From Sva-07 sp964592115 (GTDB taxonomy: Bacteria > Actinomycetota > Acidimicrobiia > Acidimicrobiales > Ilumatobacteraceae): a stretch of DNA of 64,000 bases. The first letter of the stretch is position 1. Every line of letters starts with the position of its first letter. Of the stretch, positions 50,658 through 58,624 are shown one piece after another. The position numbers and the translations under genes are program-made. The notes below the pieces were generated by a model that was not told the DNA's origin, made no database searches, and saw only the letters and a program-made list of their open reading frames with translations. Location of the stretch: the NCBI GenBank assembly GCA_964592115.1, contig CAZQCP010000002.1, forward strand, positions 20,237-84,236. The letters run 5' to 3'.

Positions 50658-52148
50658 TCAGGTTCCGCAGAACGTCCGGAATCCGTCGGCGAAGTCGGCA
50701 GGTGCCGGCTCGGCGTAGCGCTCGAAGCCGGGGCGTGCGGTGAACGGTGTCCGGACCGCGTCGAGGAGCGCGTGGAGTGGGGCGAGATCGCCGTCGGTCG
50801 CTGCGGTGAGGGCCGCTTCGACGAGGTGGTTGCGGGGGATGACGACGGGGTTGGCCGCATCCATCTCGTCCGCGGCGTCGGGCTGCACGAGTGGCAGCCA
50901 CCGTTCGATCCAGGCATCGAACTCGGGCGGGTCGTCGAACTGGTCTCGTGCGGTGTTCGGCACGCCGCGTACGACGCTCGACAGCGACCGCAACGTCGAG
51001 GTGTAGTCGCAGCGTTGGCGTTGCATCAGCCCGAGCAGGTCGCGGACGACATCATCCGCATCGGGTGCATCGGCGGCGATGCCGAGCTTGGCGCACATGC
51101 CGGCGAGCCAGCGGTGCTGGAAGCGCTCTGGGAATCGCGACAACCGCTCGGTGGCGATGCCGACGGCGGCGTCGGCGTCGGCGTCGAGCAGCGGCAGCAA
51201 TGTCTCACCGAGACGTGCGAGGTTCCATGTCGCGATCGCCGGTTGGTTGCCGTAGGCGTACCGGCCGCCGTGGTCGATCGAGCTGTACACGGTTGCCGGG
51301 TCGTAGGTGTCCATGAACGCGCATGGCCCGTAGTCGATCGTTTCGCCCGAGATCGTCATGTTGTCGGTGTTCATCACGCCGTGGATGAACCCGACGTGCA
51401 TCCAGCGGGCGATGAGATCGGCCTGCACCTCGATGACGTGGTCGTACAGCGCGACGGCACGCTCGGCGACCGATGCGTCGGCGGGCGCGTCGGGTACGTG
51501 GCGGGAGATGGCGTGGTCGACGAGCCGGCGGAGCAGCTCGGTGTCGCCGCTCGCCGCGACGTATTGGAACGTGCCGACGCGGAGGTGGCTGGCAGCGACG
51601 CGGGCGAGCACCGCGCTGGGGACCTCACGCACGCGGCCGTCGACCTCGCGTACGATCGAGTCGCCGGTGGTGGTCACGGCGAGGGAACGGGTGGTGGGGA
51701 TGCCGAGGGCATGCATGGCCTCGCTGATCACGAGCTCGCGCAGCATCGGGCCGAGTGCGGCTCGCCCGTCACCACCACGAGCGAACGGCGTCCGGCCAGA
51801 ACCCTTGAGGTGCAGGTCGAACGTCGAGCCGTCGGGGGTGGTCAGCTCGCCGAGCAGCAGTGCGCGCCCGTCTCCGAGCCGCGGTGAGTAGCCACCGAAC
51901 TGGTGCCCGGCGTACGCCTGGGCGACCGGGCGGGCACCGGCGGGGGAGTCGTTGCCTGCCAACACGTCGACGCCTGCCGGGTTGCGCAATGCGTCGGCGT
52001 CGAGGCCGAGGTCGCGGGTCAGCTCCTCGTTGAGGTACACGAGCGCCGGGTTGCTGCCCGGCTGTGGCGGGCGCTCGACGCCGAGCTCGGGCAGCTCGCG
52101 GGCGAACTGGTCGTCGAGGTCGAGCAACGGCACCGTGACGACATCCAC
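50658..52148 (-). CDS. selO: Protein adenylyltransferase SelO (YdiU family)
   Basis: Predicted 496 aa from GTG 52148. SelO is a pseudokinase-fold enzyme that transfers AMP to protein hydroxyl groups in redox stress. Visible: AYAGHQFGGYSPRLGDGRALLLGE, LHLKGSGRTPFARGGDGRAALGPMLRELVISEAMHALGIPTTRSL (Lys, Arg and Glu contacts), GVMNTDNMTISGETIDYGPCAFMD (metal-binding Asn and Asp) and the family C-terminus FRTFCGT with its redox Cys. It is divergent from an FAH-family gene, with a near-perfect palindrome between. Confidence 0.95.
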   Translation of the reverse strand: MDVVTVPLLDLDDQFARELPELGVERPPQPGSNPALVYLNEELTRDLGLDADALRNPAGVDVLAGNDSPAGARPVAQAYAGHQFGGYSPRLGDGRALLLGELTTPDGSTFDLHLKGSGRTPFARGGDGRAALGPMLRELVISEAMHALGIPTTRSLAVTTTGDSIVREVDGRVREVPSAVLARVAASHLRVGTFQYVAASGDTELLRRLVDHAISRHVPDAPADASVAERAVALYDHVIEVQADLIARWMHVGFIHGVMNTDNMTISGETIDYGPCAFMDTYDPATVYSSIDHGGRYAYGNQPAIATWNLARLGETLLPLLDADADAAVGIATERLSRFPERFQHRWLAGMCAKLGIAADAPDADDVVRDLLGLMQRQRCDYTSTLRSLSSVVRGVPNTARDQFDDPPEFDAWIERWLPLVQPDAADEMDAANPVVIPRNHLVEAALTAATDGDLAPLHALLDAVRTPFTARPGFERYAEPAPADFADGFRTFCGT

Positions 52149-52163
52149 CTCGTCAGGCTAACG

Positions 52164-52220
52164 CTGTGGAAAAGAAGCAACGGTTGGGGACGGGCCCCAG
52201 CCGTTGCTTCTTTTCCACAG
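52164..52220. repeat. 57-bp near-perfect palindrome between divergent genes
   Basis: 26-bp arms (52164-52189 and 52195-52220; the outer end reads CTGTGGAAAAGAAGCAACGG) differ at a single position and enclose ACGGG. The core is identical to 29067-29114, 23 kb away. Because the flanking genes diverge, it cannot be a terminator for them; a mobile palindromic repeat or a cruciform-type regulatory site is more likely. Confidence 0.85.
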
Positions 52221-52244
52221 CCGCCGAGCTGGCAGGATCGGGAG

Positions 52245-53126
52245 ATGGGATTCCGTCTCGCCAACGTCGCCGGTCGTGCCGCCCTCGTCTCGGGTGCCGG
52301 CGACCAGGCCGTGTACCACGACGTCGCCGATCTCAGCGGCGGCGGGCTCGGACCCGACCCGATGGACGCACTCGCCGACCTGGCAGCGCTGCGGGCGCTC
52401 GCCGCCGGCCTCGATGCCGCCACGCCGACCGGCACGCTCGATGGCGCCGACGTCGGTCCACCGGTGCCCCGACCGCAGAAGGTGTTCGGGATCGGTCTCA
52501 ACTACCACGACCACGCCAGCGAGGGTGGCGTCGTTGCTCCCGATGTACCGCTCGTGTTCACCAAGTTCCCGTCGTGCATCGTCGGGCCGACGGCGACCGT
52601 CGAGCTGCGCGGTGAGCGCTGCGACTACGAAGGAGAGCTTGTGGTCGTGATCGGTCCCGGCGGCAAGGACATCGCTCGCGCCGACGCATGGGACCATGTC
52701 GCCGGACTGACGATCGGCCAGGACGTGTCCGACCGTCGGGTGCAGCGCTCGTCGAACCCGCCACACTTCGACCTCGGCAAGTCGTTCGACACGTACGGCC
52801 CGACCGGACCGCTCGTCGTGTCCGTCGACGAGCTCGCCGACCCCGCGGCGCTGCGCATCGTGACAGCGGTCAACGGCGAGGTCCGTCAGGACGGGCCGAT
52901 CGCCGACATGATCTTCGACGTCCCGACGCTCGTCAGCTACCTCTCGCACATCACGACGCTCGTGCCCGGCGATCTCATCTTCACCGGCACACCTGCCGGC
53001 GTCGGATTTGCCCAGGGCCGCTATCTCACCGACGGCGACGTGATCACCACCACGATCGAAGGGATCGGAACCATGACCAACCAATGCCACCGCTCGAGCG
53101 ACTTCCCAGGACTGGTGACGTCGTGA
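52245..53126 (+). CDS. Fumarylacetoacetate hydrolase-family protein
   Basis: Predicted 293 aa from ATG 52245, with GGGAG upstream. Seen features: VFGIGLNYHDHASEGG, the metal ligands in CDYEGELVVVIG, GQDVSDRRVQ, GKSFDTYGPTGPLVV, and GDLIFTGTPAGVGFAQGRYLTDGDVI. These place it with the YcgM/FAHD1 branch (acylpyruvate hydrolase or oxaloacetate decarboxylase, and 2-hydroxyhepta-2,4-diene-dioate isomerases). Its stop overlaps the next gene by 4 bases. The late-start extension EGIGTMTNQCHR is normal for the branch. Confidence 0.9.
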   Translation: MGFRLANVAGRAALVSGAGDQAVYHDVADLSGGGLGPDPMDALADLAALRALAAGLDAATPTGTLDGADVGPPVPRPQKVFGIGLNYHDHASEGGVVAPDVPLVFTKFPSCIVGPTATVELRGERCDYEGELVVVIGPGGKDIARADAWDHVAGLTIGQDVSDRRVQRSSNPPHFDLGKSFDTYGPTGPLVVSVDELADPAALRIVTAVNGEVRQDGPIADMIFDVPTLVSYLSHITTLVPGDLIFTGTPAGVGFAQGRYLTDGDVITTTIEGIGTMTNQCHRSSDFPGLVTS

Positions 53127-53689
53127 GCGTCCGCCCAGACGCGCCACGCATCGATCCTGTCGCAGCCGAAGACATCGACGGCGAGCTGGCCGAGATCCTC
53201 GCCGGCGCGCTGACCCATGACGGCACGCCGCTGAACATCTTCGGTGTGCTCGGGCGCCACCCGAAGTTGCTGAAGCGCTTCAACCTGCTCGGCGGGTTCC
53301 TGCTCAACAAGGGTCTGCTGCCGGAACGCGAGCGGGAGATCGTCATCTTGCGTGTCGGTTGGAACGCGCAGGCCGTGTACGAGTTCGGTCAGCACACGAT
53401 CATCGGCAAGCGCAGCGGGCTCACCGACGACGAGATCACAGCGCTCACCGCCGATCCGGAGGCCCACGGCTGGAGCGCCGACGACCGGGCGTTGATCGGC
53501 CTGGCTGATGATCTCGCCGCCGACGACTGCGTGAGCGACGCCACGTGGAGTGCCCTCTCGGCGCGGTGGTCGGACTCCGAGCTCGTCGAGCTGCTCGTGC
53601 TCGCCGGCTTCTACCGGTTGGTGTCGGGCTTCTTGAACAGCGCCGGCGTGCAGCTCGACGAGGGCGTGCCCGGCTTCCCAGGAGGCTGA
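53123..53689 (+). CDS. Carboxymuconolactone decarboxylase-family protein
   Basis: Predicted 188 aa from GTG 53123. The helical AhpD/CMD fold is seen in LNIFGVLGRHPKLLKRFNLLGGFLLNKGLLPEREREIVILRVGWNAQAVYEFGQHTIIGKRSGL. The AhpD CxxC pair is absent (NAQAVYEFGQH instead), so it is not a peroxidase of that type. Coupled to an FAH-family gene it may complete a ring-cleavage or acyl-keto acid pathway. It is followed by the second 102-bp palindromic element. Confidence 0.88.
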   Translation: MSVRPDAPRIDPVAAEDIDGELAEILAGALTHDGTPLNIFGVLGRHPKLLKRFNLLGGFLLNKGLLPEREREIVILRVGWNAQAVYEFGQHTIIGKRSGLTDDEITALTADPEAHGWSADDRALIGLADDLAADDCVSDATWSALSARWSDSELVELLVLAGFYRLVSGFLNSAGVQLDEGVPGFPGG

Positions 53690-53701
53690 CAGCGCTCGCT
53701 C

Positions 53702-53803
53702 GATTGCATCCGGGGTCAGACACCACATGCAACGGCACGCATGGTGTTGGCCCGCCTGGCGCTGGTGCGCGGTTGCATGTGGTGTCTGACCCCGGATGCA
53801 ATC
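53702..53803. repeat. 102-bp palindromic element, copy 2 (perfect arms)
   Basis: 31-bp arms at 53702-53732 and 53773-53803 are exact reverse complements around a 40-bp loop. Length, arm sequence and loop core match copy 1 at 408-509. It sits in the 131-bp gap between two convergent genes, 12 bp after the CMD-family stop. Confidence 0.92.
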
Positions 53804-53820
53804 GGGGCGCGGTGCGGCCG

Positions 53821-54630
53821 TCAGTCGGCGCTGAGCTGGAGGCCGGCGCCGCTCGGCGCGGTGATCACCAGCGAGTTGCCGTCGATCTGGTACTCGACCT
53901 CGCCGTCGAGCACGGTCAGCACGGCGGTCTCGAGCTCGGTGAGCGCGTCGTCGGTGCACGCCATCATCGTGGTGACGAGGGGGCCGAACGTGAGCGTGGT
54001 GTCGCCGACTTCGACGTCACCGCCGCCGGTGTTGCAACCCGGGCTGAGGGCGATCGTCCCGTCGGTGATGACGAACGATGCCGCGCCCTCCGGCACGGAT
54101 GACACGCTGTCACCGTCGATGATCCCGACGACGGTCCACGTCGTGCCCTCGAGCTCCGCGTCGGCGATCTCGGAGAACGTCAGCGTGGCCTCCTCGCCCG
54201 TCAACGTGAGCGTCTCGTCGTCGAGGCCCACCTGGGGCGCAGACGACAGGAACTCGTTGAGCCAGGTGTCCTGGGCCATCAGCGGTTCGTCGCAGGCCAT
54301 CATCGTCATCGCCAGCTCATCGGCGATCAGCGATCCGTCGTCGATGCTGTAGCCACCCATCAGGGTGTTGCAGCCGGCGTTGACCGACATCCGGTCGTCG
54401 TCGAACGTGAGGGCGATCGTCGTACCGTCGACGAGCTCGTAGCCGGTGACGTCGGTCGACTCGAAGGCGCGTCCATCGAGATCGTCGGCGGTCGGGGAGG
54501 CGTCGCCGCCAGTGTCGCCATCCGTGTCGCGGGCGGCGTCGGAGCCGTCGCTGCCGCAAGCGGACAGAGCGAGCGCGGCGACGGCGGCGATCGCGACGAC
54601 GACGGTGCGAGAAGAGGTCATGGGGGTCAT
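53821..54630 (-). CDS. Lipoprotein with two META (HslJ-like) domains
   Basis: Predicted 269 aa. The lipobox is LALSACGS (Cys about 25), with an acidic linker. Two consecutive META domains follow: about 55-140 (LTFDDDRMSVNAGCNTLMGGYSIDDGSLIADELAMTMMACDEPLMAQ) and about 155-260 (LEGTTWTVVGI...IALSPGCNTGGGDVEVGDTTLTFGPLVTTMMACTDD). Each carries the paired Cys of the GCN...MMAC pattern. HslJ is linked to heat and novobiocin resistance in E. coli, but the molecular role is unknown. Surface-anchored. Confidence 0.88.
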   Translation of the reverse strand: MTPMTSSRTVVVAIAAVAALALSACGSDGSDAARDTDGDTGGDASPTADDLDGRAFESTDVTGYELVDGTTIALTFDDDRMSVNAGCNTLMGGYSIDDGSLIADELAMTMMACDEPLMAQDTWLNEFLSSAPQVGLDDETLTLTGEEATLTFSEIADAELEGTTWTVVGIIDGDSVSSVPEGAASFVITDGTIALSPGCNTGGGDVEVGDTTLTFGPLVTTMMACTDDALTELETAVLTVLDGEVEYQIDGNSLVITAPSGAGLQLSAD

Positions 54631-54709
54631 GTAGATCGGACGCTCCTGGGTGCCGTGCAGTTCCTGTGTGCTGTGTCACAGCCGCGGTTGCAGCGGGTGA
54701 CGCTGCGCA

Positions 54710-55426
54710 TCATGACACGGCGACCCGGCAACCGATGCGCATCATCTGGTCCACTCCGGCGCGCAGATCCTCGTCGCTGATGCGCACGGAGGTGCCGTCA
54801 TCACCGAGCACGTCGCTGACGGTCATGATCGCCAGCGCCTCGATGTTCTTGACCGCCGCGATCGTGTACATCATCGCCGCTTCCATCTCGACGCCGAGGT
54901 GACCGAGCCGCTTCCAGCGGGCGAACGTACCGGGGTCCGGGTCGTAGAAGAGGCCGGAGGTCACGACCGACCCCACGTGTACCGCGCCTGCCGAGCCGTC
55001 GCGGGCGAGGCGCGCCGCCGTCTCGGCGAGCGTGAACGTCGCCGTCGGCGCGTACCCCTCCATCGCCGCGTAGCGCAGTGGCGTCTGGTCGTCGGCCGAC
55101 GCGGACACGGCCACGACCGTGTCGCCCATCGAGATCGATGCGCCGAGTCCGCCGCACGTACCGACCCGGATCAGACGGGTCGCACCGAGCTGGACGAGCT
55201 CTTCGAACACGATGCCAGCGCTCGGGCACCCCATCCCCGTTGCCTGGACGCTGATCGGCGAACCCTCGAACGTGCCGGTGTAGCCGAGCATCCCGCGTTC
55301 GGTGTTGACCTGCCGGAAGCCGGGGTCGAAGAACGTCTCGGCGATGTACGTCGCCCGGACCGGGTCGCCAGGACACAGGACGTTCGGCGCATAGTCGCCT
55401 GGTTCGGCACGCAGGTGGATCGGCAT
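54710..55426 (-). CDS. deoD: Purine-nucleoside phosphorylase, DeoD type
   Basis: Predicted 238 aa, the trimeric-dimer (hexameric) bacterial class. It splits purine nucleosides with phosphate in salvage. Seen features: CPGDPVRATYIAETFFD, RGMLGYTGTFEGSPISVQATGMGCPSAGIVFEEL, IRVGTCGGLGASISMGDTVVAVSA, GVEMEAAMMYTIAA (ribose and base contacts) and ALAIMTVSDVLGDD (Asp near the purine). It stands alone on this strand. Confidence 0.95.
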   Translation of the reverse strand: MPIHLRAEPGDYAPNVLCPGDPVRATYIAETFFDPGFRQVNTERGMLGYTGTFEGSPISVQATGMGCPSAGIVFEELVQLGATRLIRVGTCGGLGASISMGDTVVAVSASADDQTPLRYAAMEGYAPTATFTLAETAARLARDGSAGAVHVGSVVTSGLFYDPDPGTFARWKRLGHLGVEMEAAMMYTIAAVKNIEALAIMTVSDVLGDDGTSVRISDEDLRAGVDQMMRIGCRVAVS

Positions 55427-55453
55427 GTCAGCGAGCGTACGCGCGCCGACCGA

Positions 55454-56221
55454 TCAGGGGAACGCGTAGAAGACGGTGCGGCCGGTGCGGGCGCGGCGGG
55501 TGATCTTGGCCAGCGCTCGATCCAGACGCCCGCGGACGCCGCGCTGCTGGTGCAGTGCCCAGTCGAGCTGCGTGGTCCACGGTGCGAACGCCTCGACGCG
55601 GGAGAAGCCGGCGTCGAGCAGCATGCCCTCGACGGCGAGCGCGTTCGGTCCGAAGTGGTTGCTGCCGTCCTGGTTGAAGCGGGCATCGGGGTAGTAGGCA
55701 GCGGCCGGCACCGGGATGTCCATCAGGTCGGTGACCGTCTCGATGATCGCCATGCCACCGGTGACCGACCGGACCCGGCGGAGGTATCCAAGTGGGTCAG
55801 GGGCGTGGTAGAGGACACCGAGGAACAACACGATGTCGAACGTGCCGCCGACGCGTTCGGGAGTGAGCTCCTCGACGCTCACCACGATCGGCTCGACCGC
55901 GCTGCCGAGCACCGTGTGCGCGAGGTCGAAGTTACGGCGAGCATCCGAACCCGGCCAGTTCCACGACCAGTCGTCGGCAGCCACGACTCGGCTCGCGCCG
56001 CGACGTTCTGCCTCGAACGAGTAGAAGCCGTCGTACGCGCCGATGTCCAGCACGGTGCGGCCGGTGAGGTCGACGGGAATGCGGAAGTGGGCGACTTCGG
56101 ATGGCGTGTCCTTCTGGCCCGGTGTGAGCACCCCGTTGCCGAGGTCGATCGTGTGGAACCACGTTCTCGTCGCAACCTCGGCGCGCAGATCTTCGGGCGA
56201 CATCGCGCCCACGGTATTCAT
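55454..56221 (-). CDS. SAM-dependent methyltransferase, CmoB/DUF1698-like
   Basis: Predicted 255 aa from ATG 56221; ATG 56203 is possible. TVLDIGAYDGFYSFEAERRGASRVVAADDWSW is motif I with the acidic ribose contact, and FDIVLFLGVLYHAPDPLGYLRRVRSVT is motif IV and after. This resembles the CmoB tRNA wobble-uridine carboxymethyltransferase group, but actinobacteria generally lack that pathway, so a small-molecule or glycan substrate is likely. The C-terminal ITRRARTGRTVFYAFP is basic. Confidence 0.82.
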   Translation of the reverse strand: MNTVGAMSPEDLRAEVATRTWFHTIDLGNGVLTPGQKDTPSEVAHFRIPVDLTGRTVLDIGAYDGFYSFEAERRGASRVVAADDWSWNWPGSDARRNFDLAHTVLGSAVEPIVVSVEELTPERVGGTFDIVLFLGVLYHAPDPLGYLRRVRSVTGGMAIIETVTDLMDIPVPAAAYYPDARFNQDGSNHFGPNALAVEGMLLDAGFSRVEAFAPWTTQLDWALHQQRGVRGRLDRALAKITRRARTGRTVFYAFP

Positions 56222-56260
56222 CCGGACCAGGCCACACGGACCCAAGGGACGGCGAGCGAG

Positions 56261-56647
56261 TCAGGCGCGGCCGAGGATTCGGTCGATCGCGATCTCGATC
56301 ACGACGCGATCGGGGCGCTCGCCTGGCTGGCGGTAGCGGGCGGCGTACATCTCGACCGCCGTGGCGACTCGGGTGGCGTCGCTACTGACCTCGGCGACGC
56401 CTTCCAACGTGAGCCATCGGCCGCCGTCGACCTGGCACACCGCGGCGCGGCCGTTGCGTGCTGCGTTGCAGGCTTTGACCGAGCCGGCGAACGTGATCAC
56501 CCGGACCAGCCGCTCGGCGACCGAGTACGTGAACCCGACCGCCACCACATGCGGCGAGCCGTCGGCCCGCAAGGTCGTCAACGTGGCCAAGTGGCTGGCG
56601 TCGAGGAAATCCAGCACCGCTTGGCCGAGCGCATCAGGATCGAGCAC
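56261..56647 (-). CDS. PPOX-class, probably F420-dependent, flavin-type protein
   Basis: Predicted 128 aa, the size of Rv1155-like F420-binding split-barrel proteins. The opening ALGQAVLDFLDASHLATLTTLRADGSPHVVAVGFTYS and the cofactor-phosphate segment RVITFAGSVKACNAARNGRAAVCQVDGGRWLTLEGVAEV are characteristic. It probably reduces or binds an F420-linked substrate. It is upstream on the same strand of the methyltransferase gene. Confidence 0.85.
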   Translation of the reverse strand: MLDPDALGQAVLDFLDASHLATLTTLRADGSPHVVAVGFTYSVAERLVRVITFAGSVKACNAARNGRAAVCQVDGGRWLTLEGVAEVSSDATRVATAVEMYAARYRQPGERPDRVVIEIAIDRILGRA

Positions 56648-56690
56648 AGCGGCGACGCTAGCCCGGGAGCCACCGCGGCGCGCCCGCCAA

Positions 56691-56741
56691 CGATCTGGTT
56701 CCGAACTCCTGGCGACTCGAGGAGGAATCCGACCCGGATCG
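56691..56741. repeat. Degenerate copy of the ATCCGACCC hairpin
   Basis: CGATCTGG at 56691 and GAGGAATCCGACCCGGATCG at the other end correspond to the two sides of the perfect hairpin at 18598-18646, but the left arm has drifted (GTTCCGAA for GGTCGGAT). It lies between the cupin gene and the PPOX gene, downstream of the cupin's stop. Confidence 0.5.
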
Positions 56742-56745
56742 GCTG

Positions 56746-57084
56746 TCAGGGGTCGAGGCCGGTGCTCTCGTTGCCGGACGGCACCTCGTCGGCGGCCGGC
56801 TGGCGGTGGAACTCCACGACGAACGTGACCGGGCCGTCGATCTCGATGTGGTGCAGTCTTGCTGGCGGGATGACGACATCGCCGCCGGGGCCGACCGTCA
56901 ACGGCTCGGCAGGCTCGTCCTCGAACGTGAACGTCAGCGTTCCGCTGTGGACGACGAGCCGACCCCAGACGCCGTCGGCCACACGGTGGGCACGACGGAG
57001 TCCGGCGGGATGGTTCACCTCGTCGAACACGTCGGTCGTACGGGCGTGCACGAGTCCGGCAGGCAACGCGAGCGGTCGATCCAT
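56746..57084 (-). CDS. DUF1971-type cupin protein
   Basis: Predicted 112 aa from ATG 57084. The opening LPAGLVHARTTDVFDEVNHPAGLRRAHRVADGVWGRLVVHSGTLTF and the C-terminal PPARLHHIEIDGPVTFVVEFHRQP match the small single-domain cupins annotated DUF1971, found alone or fused to the tellurite-resistance methyltransferase TehB. The metal-binding His set is partial (HH in LHHIE). The function is unknown. Confidence 0.75.
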   Translation of the reverse strand: MDRPLALPAGLVHARTTDVFDEVNHPAGLRRAHRVADGVWGRLVVHSGTLTFTFEDEPAEPLTVGPGGDVVIPPARLHHIEIDGPVTFVVEFHRQPAADEVPSGNESTGLDP

Positions 57085-57393
57085 CCCGTCAGTCTGCCGA
57101 CGGATCACCTCCGCGTCCCCACTGCCTGATACTCGGGTGAGCTGGCCTACTTCAAGAACTTCGAGGTCGTGTTGTCGGCGAGTTCGTTCGACCGGTATTC
57201 ACCGCCGCACTGAGAGGCTCCGCTCGAACGGTACCACCGGGCGCGCTCCAGGCTGTCGTGAGTGGGCACCGGAGACCGCCCGCTGGCGGCCAGCGAATCG
57301 TGGGCCATCGTGACGCTCACCCTGGTGGCGTCGGGGCCTCCGGCATTGTGAATCACCTGGACATTCAGCGGTCAGGGAAACTCGCTTGTCTCG
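57085..57393. other. Gap of about 300 bp without a convincing gene
   Basis: Only a weak minus-strand frame (57147-57356, GTG start, 69 codons, containing RARWYRSSGASQCGGEYRSNEL) is seen. It has no ribosome site and no recognised family, and may be a decayed gene end. The stretch marks the start of the less densely coding accessory region. No hairpin or repeat was noticed. Confidence 0.4.
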
Positions 57394-57975
57394 GTGGAAC
57401 GTTCGACTGCGCGAGCTGGGTCCCCTGCCTTCCCGTCGCCGACACGGCTCGGTGACGTGGCGTTCGTGTCGATGAAGCGAGCCGAAGCCGAGCGCCGGAT
57501 GAAGGCGCTCGTCGACTTCCATAGTGCCGTGGGGGAGGTGCTCAGACTGACCGACTTCGCCGATGACGGGTTCGGTCGACAGGCGGTCCGACCGAAGCCC
57601 GGCCGTGAGCAGGAATGGCACGCCGCAAAGTCGAAAGCGGACCGCCTCGTCGCCGCCGCTGCGCGTTCCTTCGACGCCGTCGGAGCAAGCATCTCGTACA
57701 AGCCTCGTGGAACCTGGGATCAGTACCCGATCAATCCCGCGTCGACCTGGGAGACGATCCTCAAGGACGACCCGATGTACGACGCAAGCTTGCTGGACAC
57801 GATGACGAATCAGGCGATCGGTGCGTACGAGAGCCTCGTCGATGACCCACCCAAGAGACAGCGGGTGAGGATCGAAGGCTTCTCAGTTCCAGGATGGGTC
57901 GCTGGTGTTCTGGCGGGCGTGGTCGCCACAGTGATTGGCGGTGGCATCCTCTACTGGCTCGGCTGGGTTGGCTAA
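57394..57975 (+). CDS. Hypothetical tail-anchored membrane protein
   Basis: Predicted 193 aa from GTG 57394; GTG 57457 and ATG 57472 are alternatives, and none has a clear ribosome site. The soluble part is helical and mixed-charge (RAEAERRMKALVDFHSAVGEVLRLTDFADDGFG; WHAAKSKADRLVAAAARSFDAVG). The last 25 residues are one membrane helix (VPGWVAGVLAGVVATVIGGGILYWLGWVG), so it should be anchored with its N-terminus in the cytoplasm. No family recognised. It stands alone among poorly coding sequence, suggesting recent acquisition. Confidence 0.6.
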   Translation: MERSTARAGSPAFPSPTRLGDVAFVSMKRAEAERRMKALVDFHSAVGEVLRLTDFADDGFGRQAVRPKPGREQEWHAAKSKADRLVAAAARSFDAVGASISYKPRGTWDQYPINPASTWETILKDDPMYDASLLDTMTNQAIGAYESLVDDPPKRQRVRIEGFSVPGWVAGVLAGVVATVIGGGILYWLGWVG

Positions 57976-58624
57976 GAGGTCGCCGCACGAGTGTCGGGGC
58001 CGCCCGCCTCTGCCCCGAACACGTCGCCTGCTCTAGTCTGCGGTCAGCGCCGCCGCTTGCTCGTCGCGTGGGCCCGAGTTCGTCAGCTCGCTGTAGCCCC
58101 TGCCGTCCCACCCCGGCGCGCGGCGAGTGAGCTGCGCTTCAGCATCGGTGTCGACCCCCTCGAGGATCCTCAGGACACGCTGGGCGATGTTGGTGCGAGC
58201 AGCGACCGCCAGGAGCTCGGCCACGAGCTTCGGATCGAGCACGGTCCCCGAACGGGCGCCGACGATCGACTGACGCTGGGTGGACCGTAGGGTGCGTGCC
58301 GAGCCTGTCGACGTGCCCGCGCTCGAAGCTGCCGGGCTTGTCGACGACGCGCCAGCGGACGCGTCGTCCAGGTGTCCCGTGGAACGGACGGATGTCGAGT
58401 CGGCGTGCATGTCTCTGTACGCACCCCGCTGTGCCGCGATCTGCGACAGGTCGTGGCACCTGTCATGCGTGTCGTCGGCTCGCTCGACCGCGCGCGATGC
58501 GCACGCGTCATCGAGAGTGAGCCACCGTCGTCCACGCCGGTGGAGTCTCGTTTCGTGCGTTCCCGGATTGAGGTGGGCGAGGTCGGCGCCCGGCGGGATG
58601 GCGGGGCGCCGACCGACGTCTAGG
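57976..58624. other. 650-bp stretch with weak coding potential
   Basis: One minus-strand frame (58033-58410) is annotated separately with low confidence. Otherwise overlapping frames on both strands are Arg/Ser/Thr-rich shadows. No repeat, hairpin or RNA gene was recognised. It may contain degraded accessory genes. Confidence 0.4.
58033..58410 (-). CDS. Hypothetical protein, doubtful
   Basis: Predicted 125 aa from ATG 58410. The first 45 residues are Ser/Thr/Ala-rich and look non-coding. From about residue 50 the composition is protein-like (LDPKLVAELLAVAARTNIAQRVLRILEGVDTDAEAQLTRR) with GC-rich third positions. It could be the surviving C-terminal end of a longer helical protein. No family is recognised. 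Confidence 0.3.
   Translation of the reverse strand: MHADSTSVRSTGHLDDASAGASSTSPAASSAGTSTGSARTLRSTQRQSIVGARSGTVLDPKLVAELLAVAARTNIAQRVLRILEGVDTDAEAQLTRRAPGWDGRGYSELTNSGPRDEQAAALTAD

Noticed and set aside
57147..57356. 69-codon minus-strand frame with GTG start
   Set aside because: No ribosome site, no family match and no neighbours; described only as part of the intergenic stretch.
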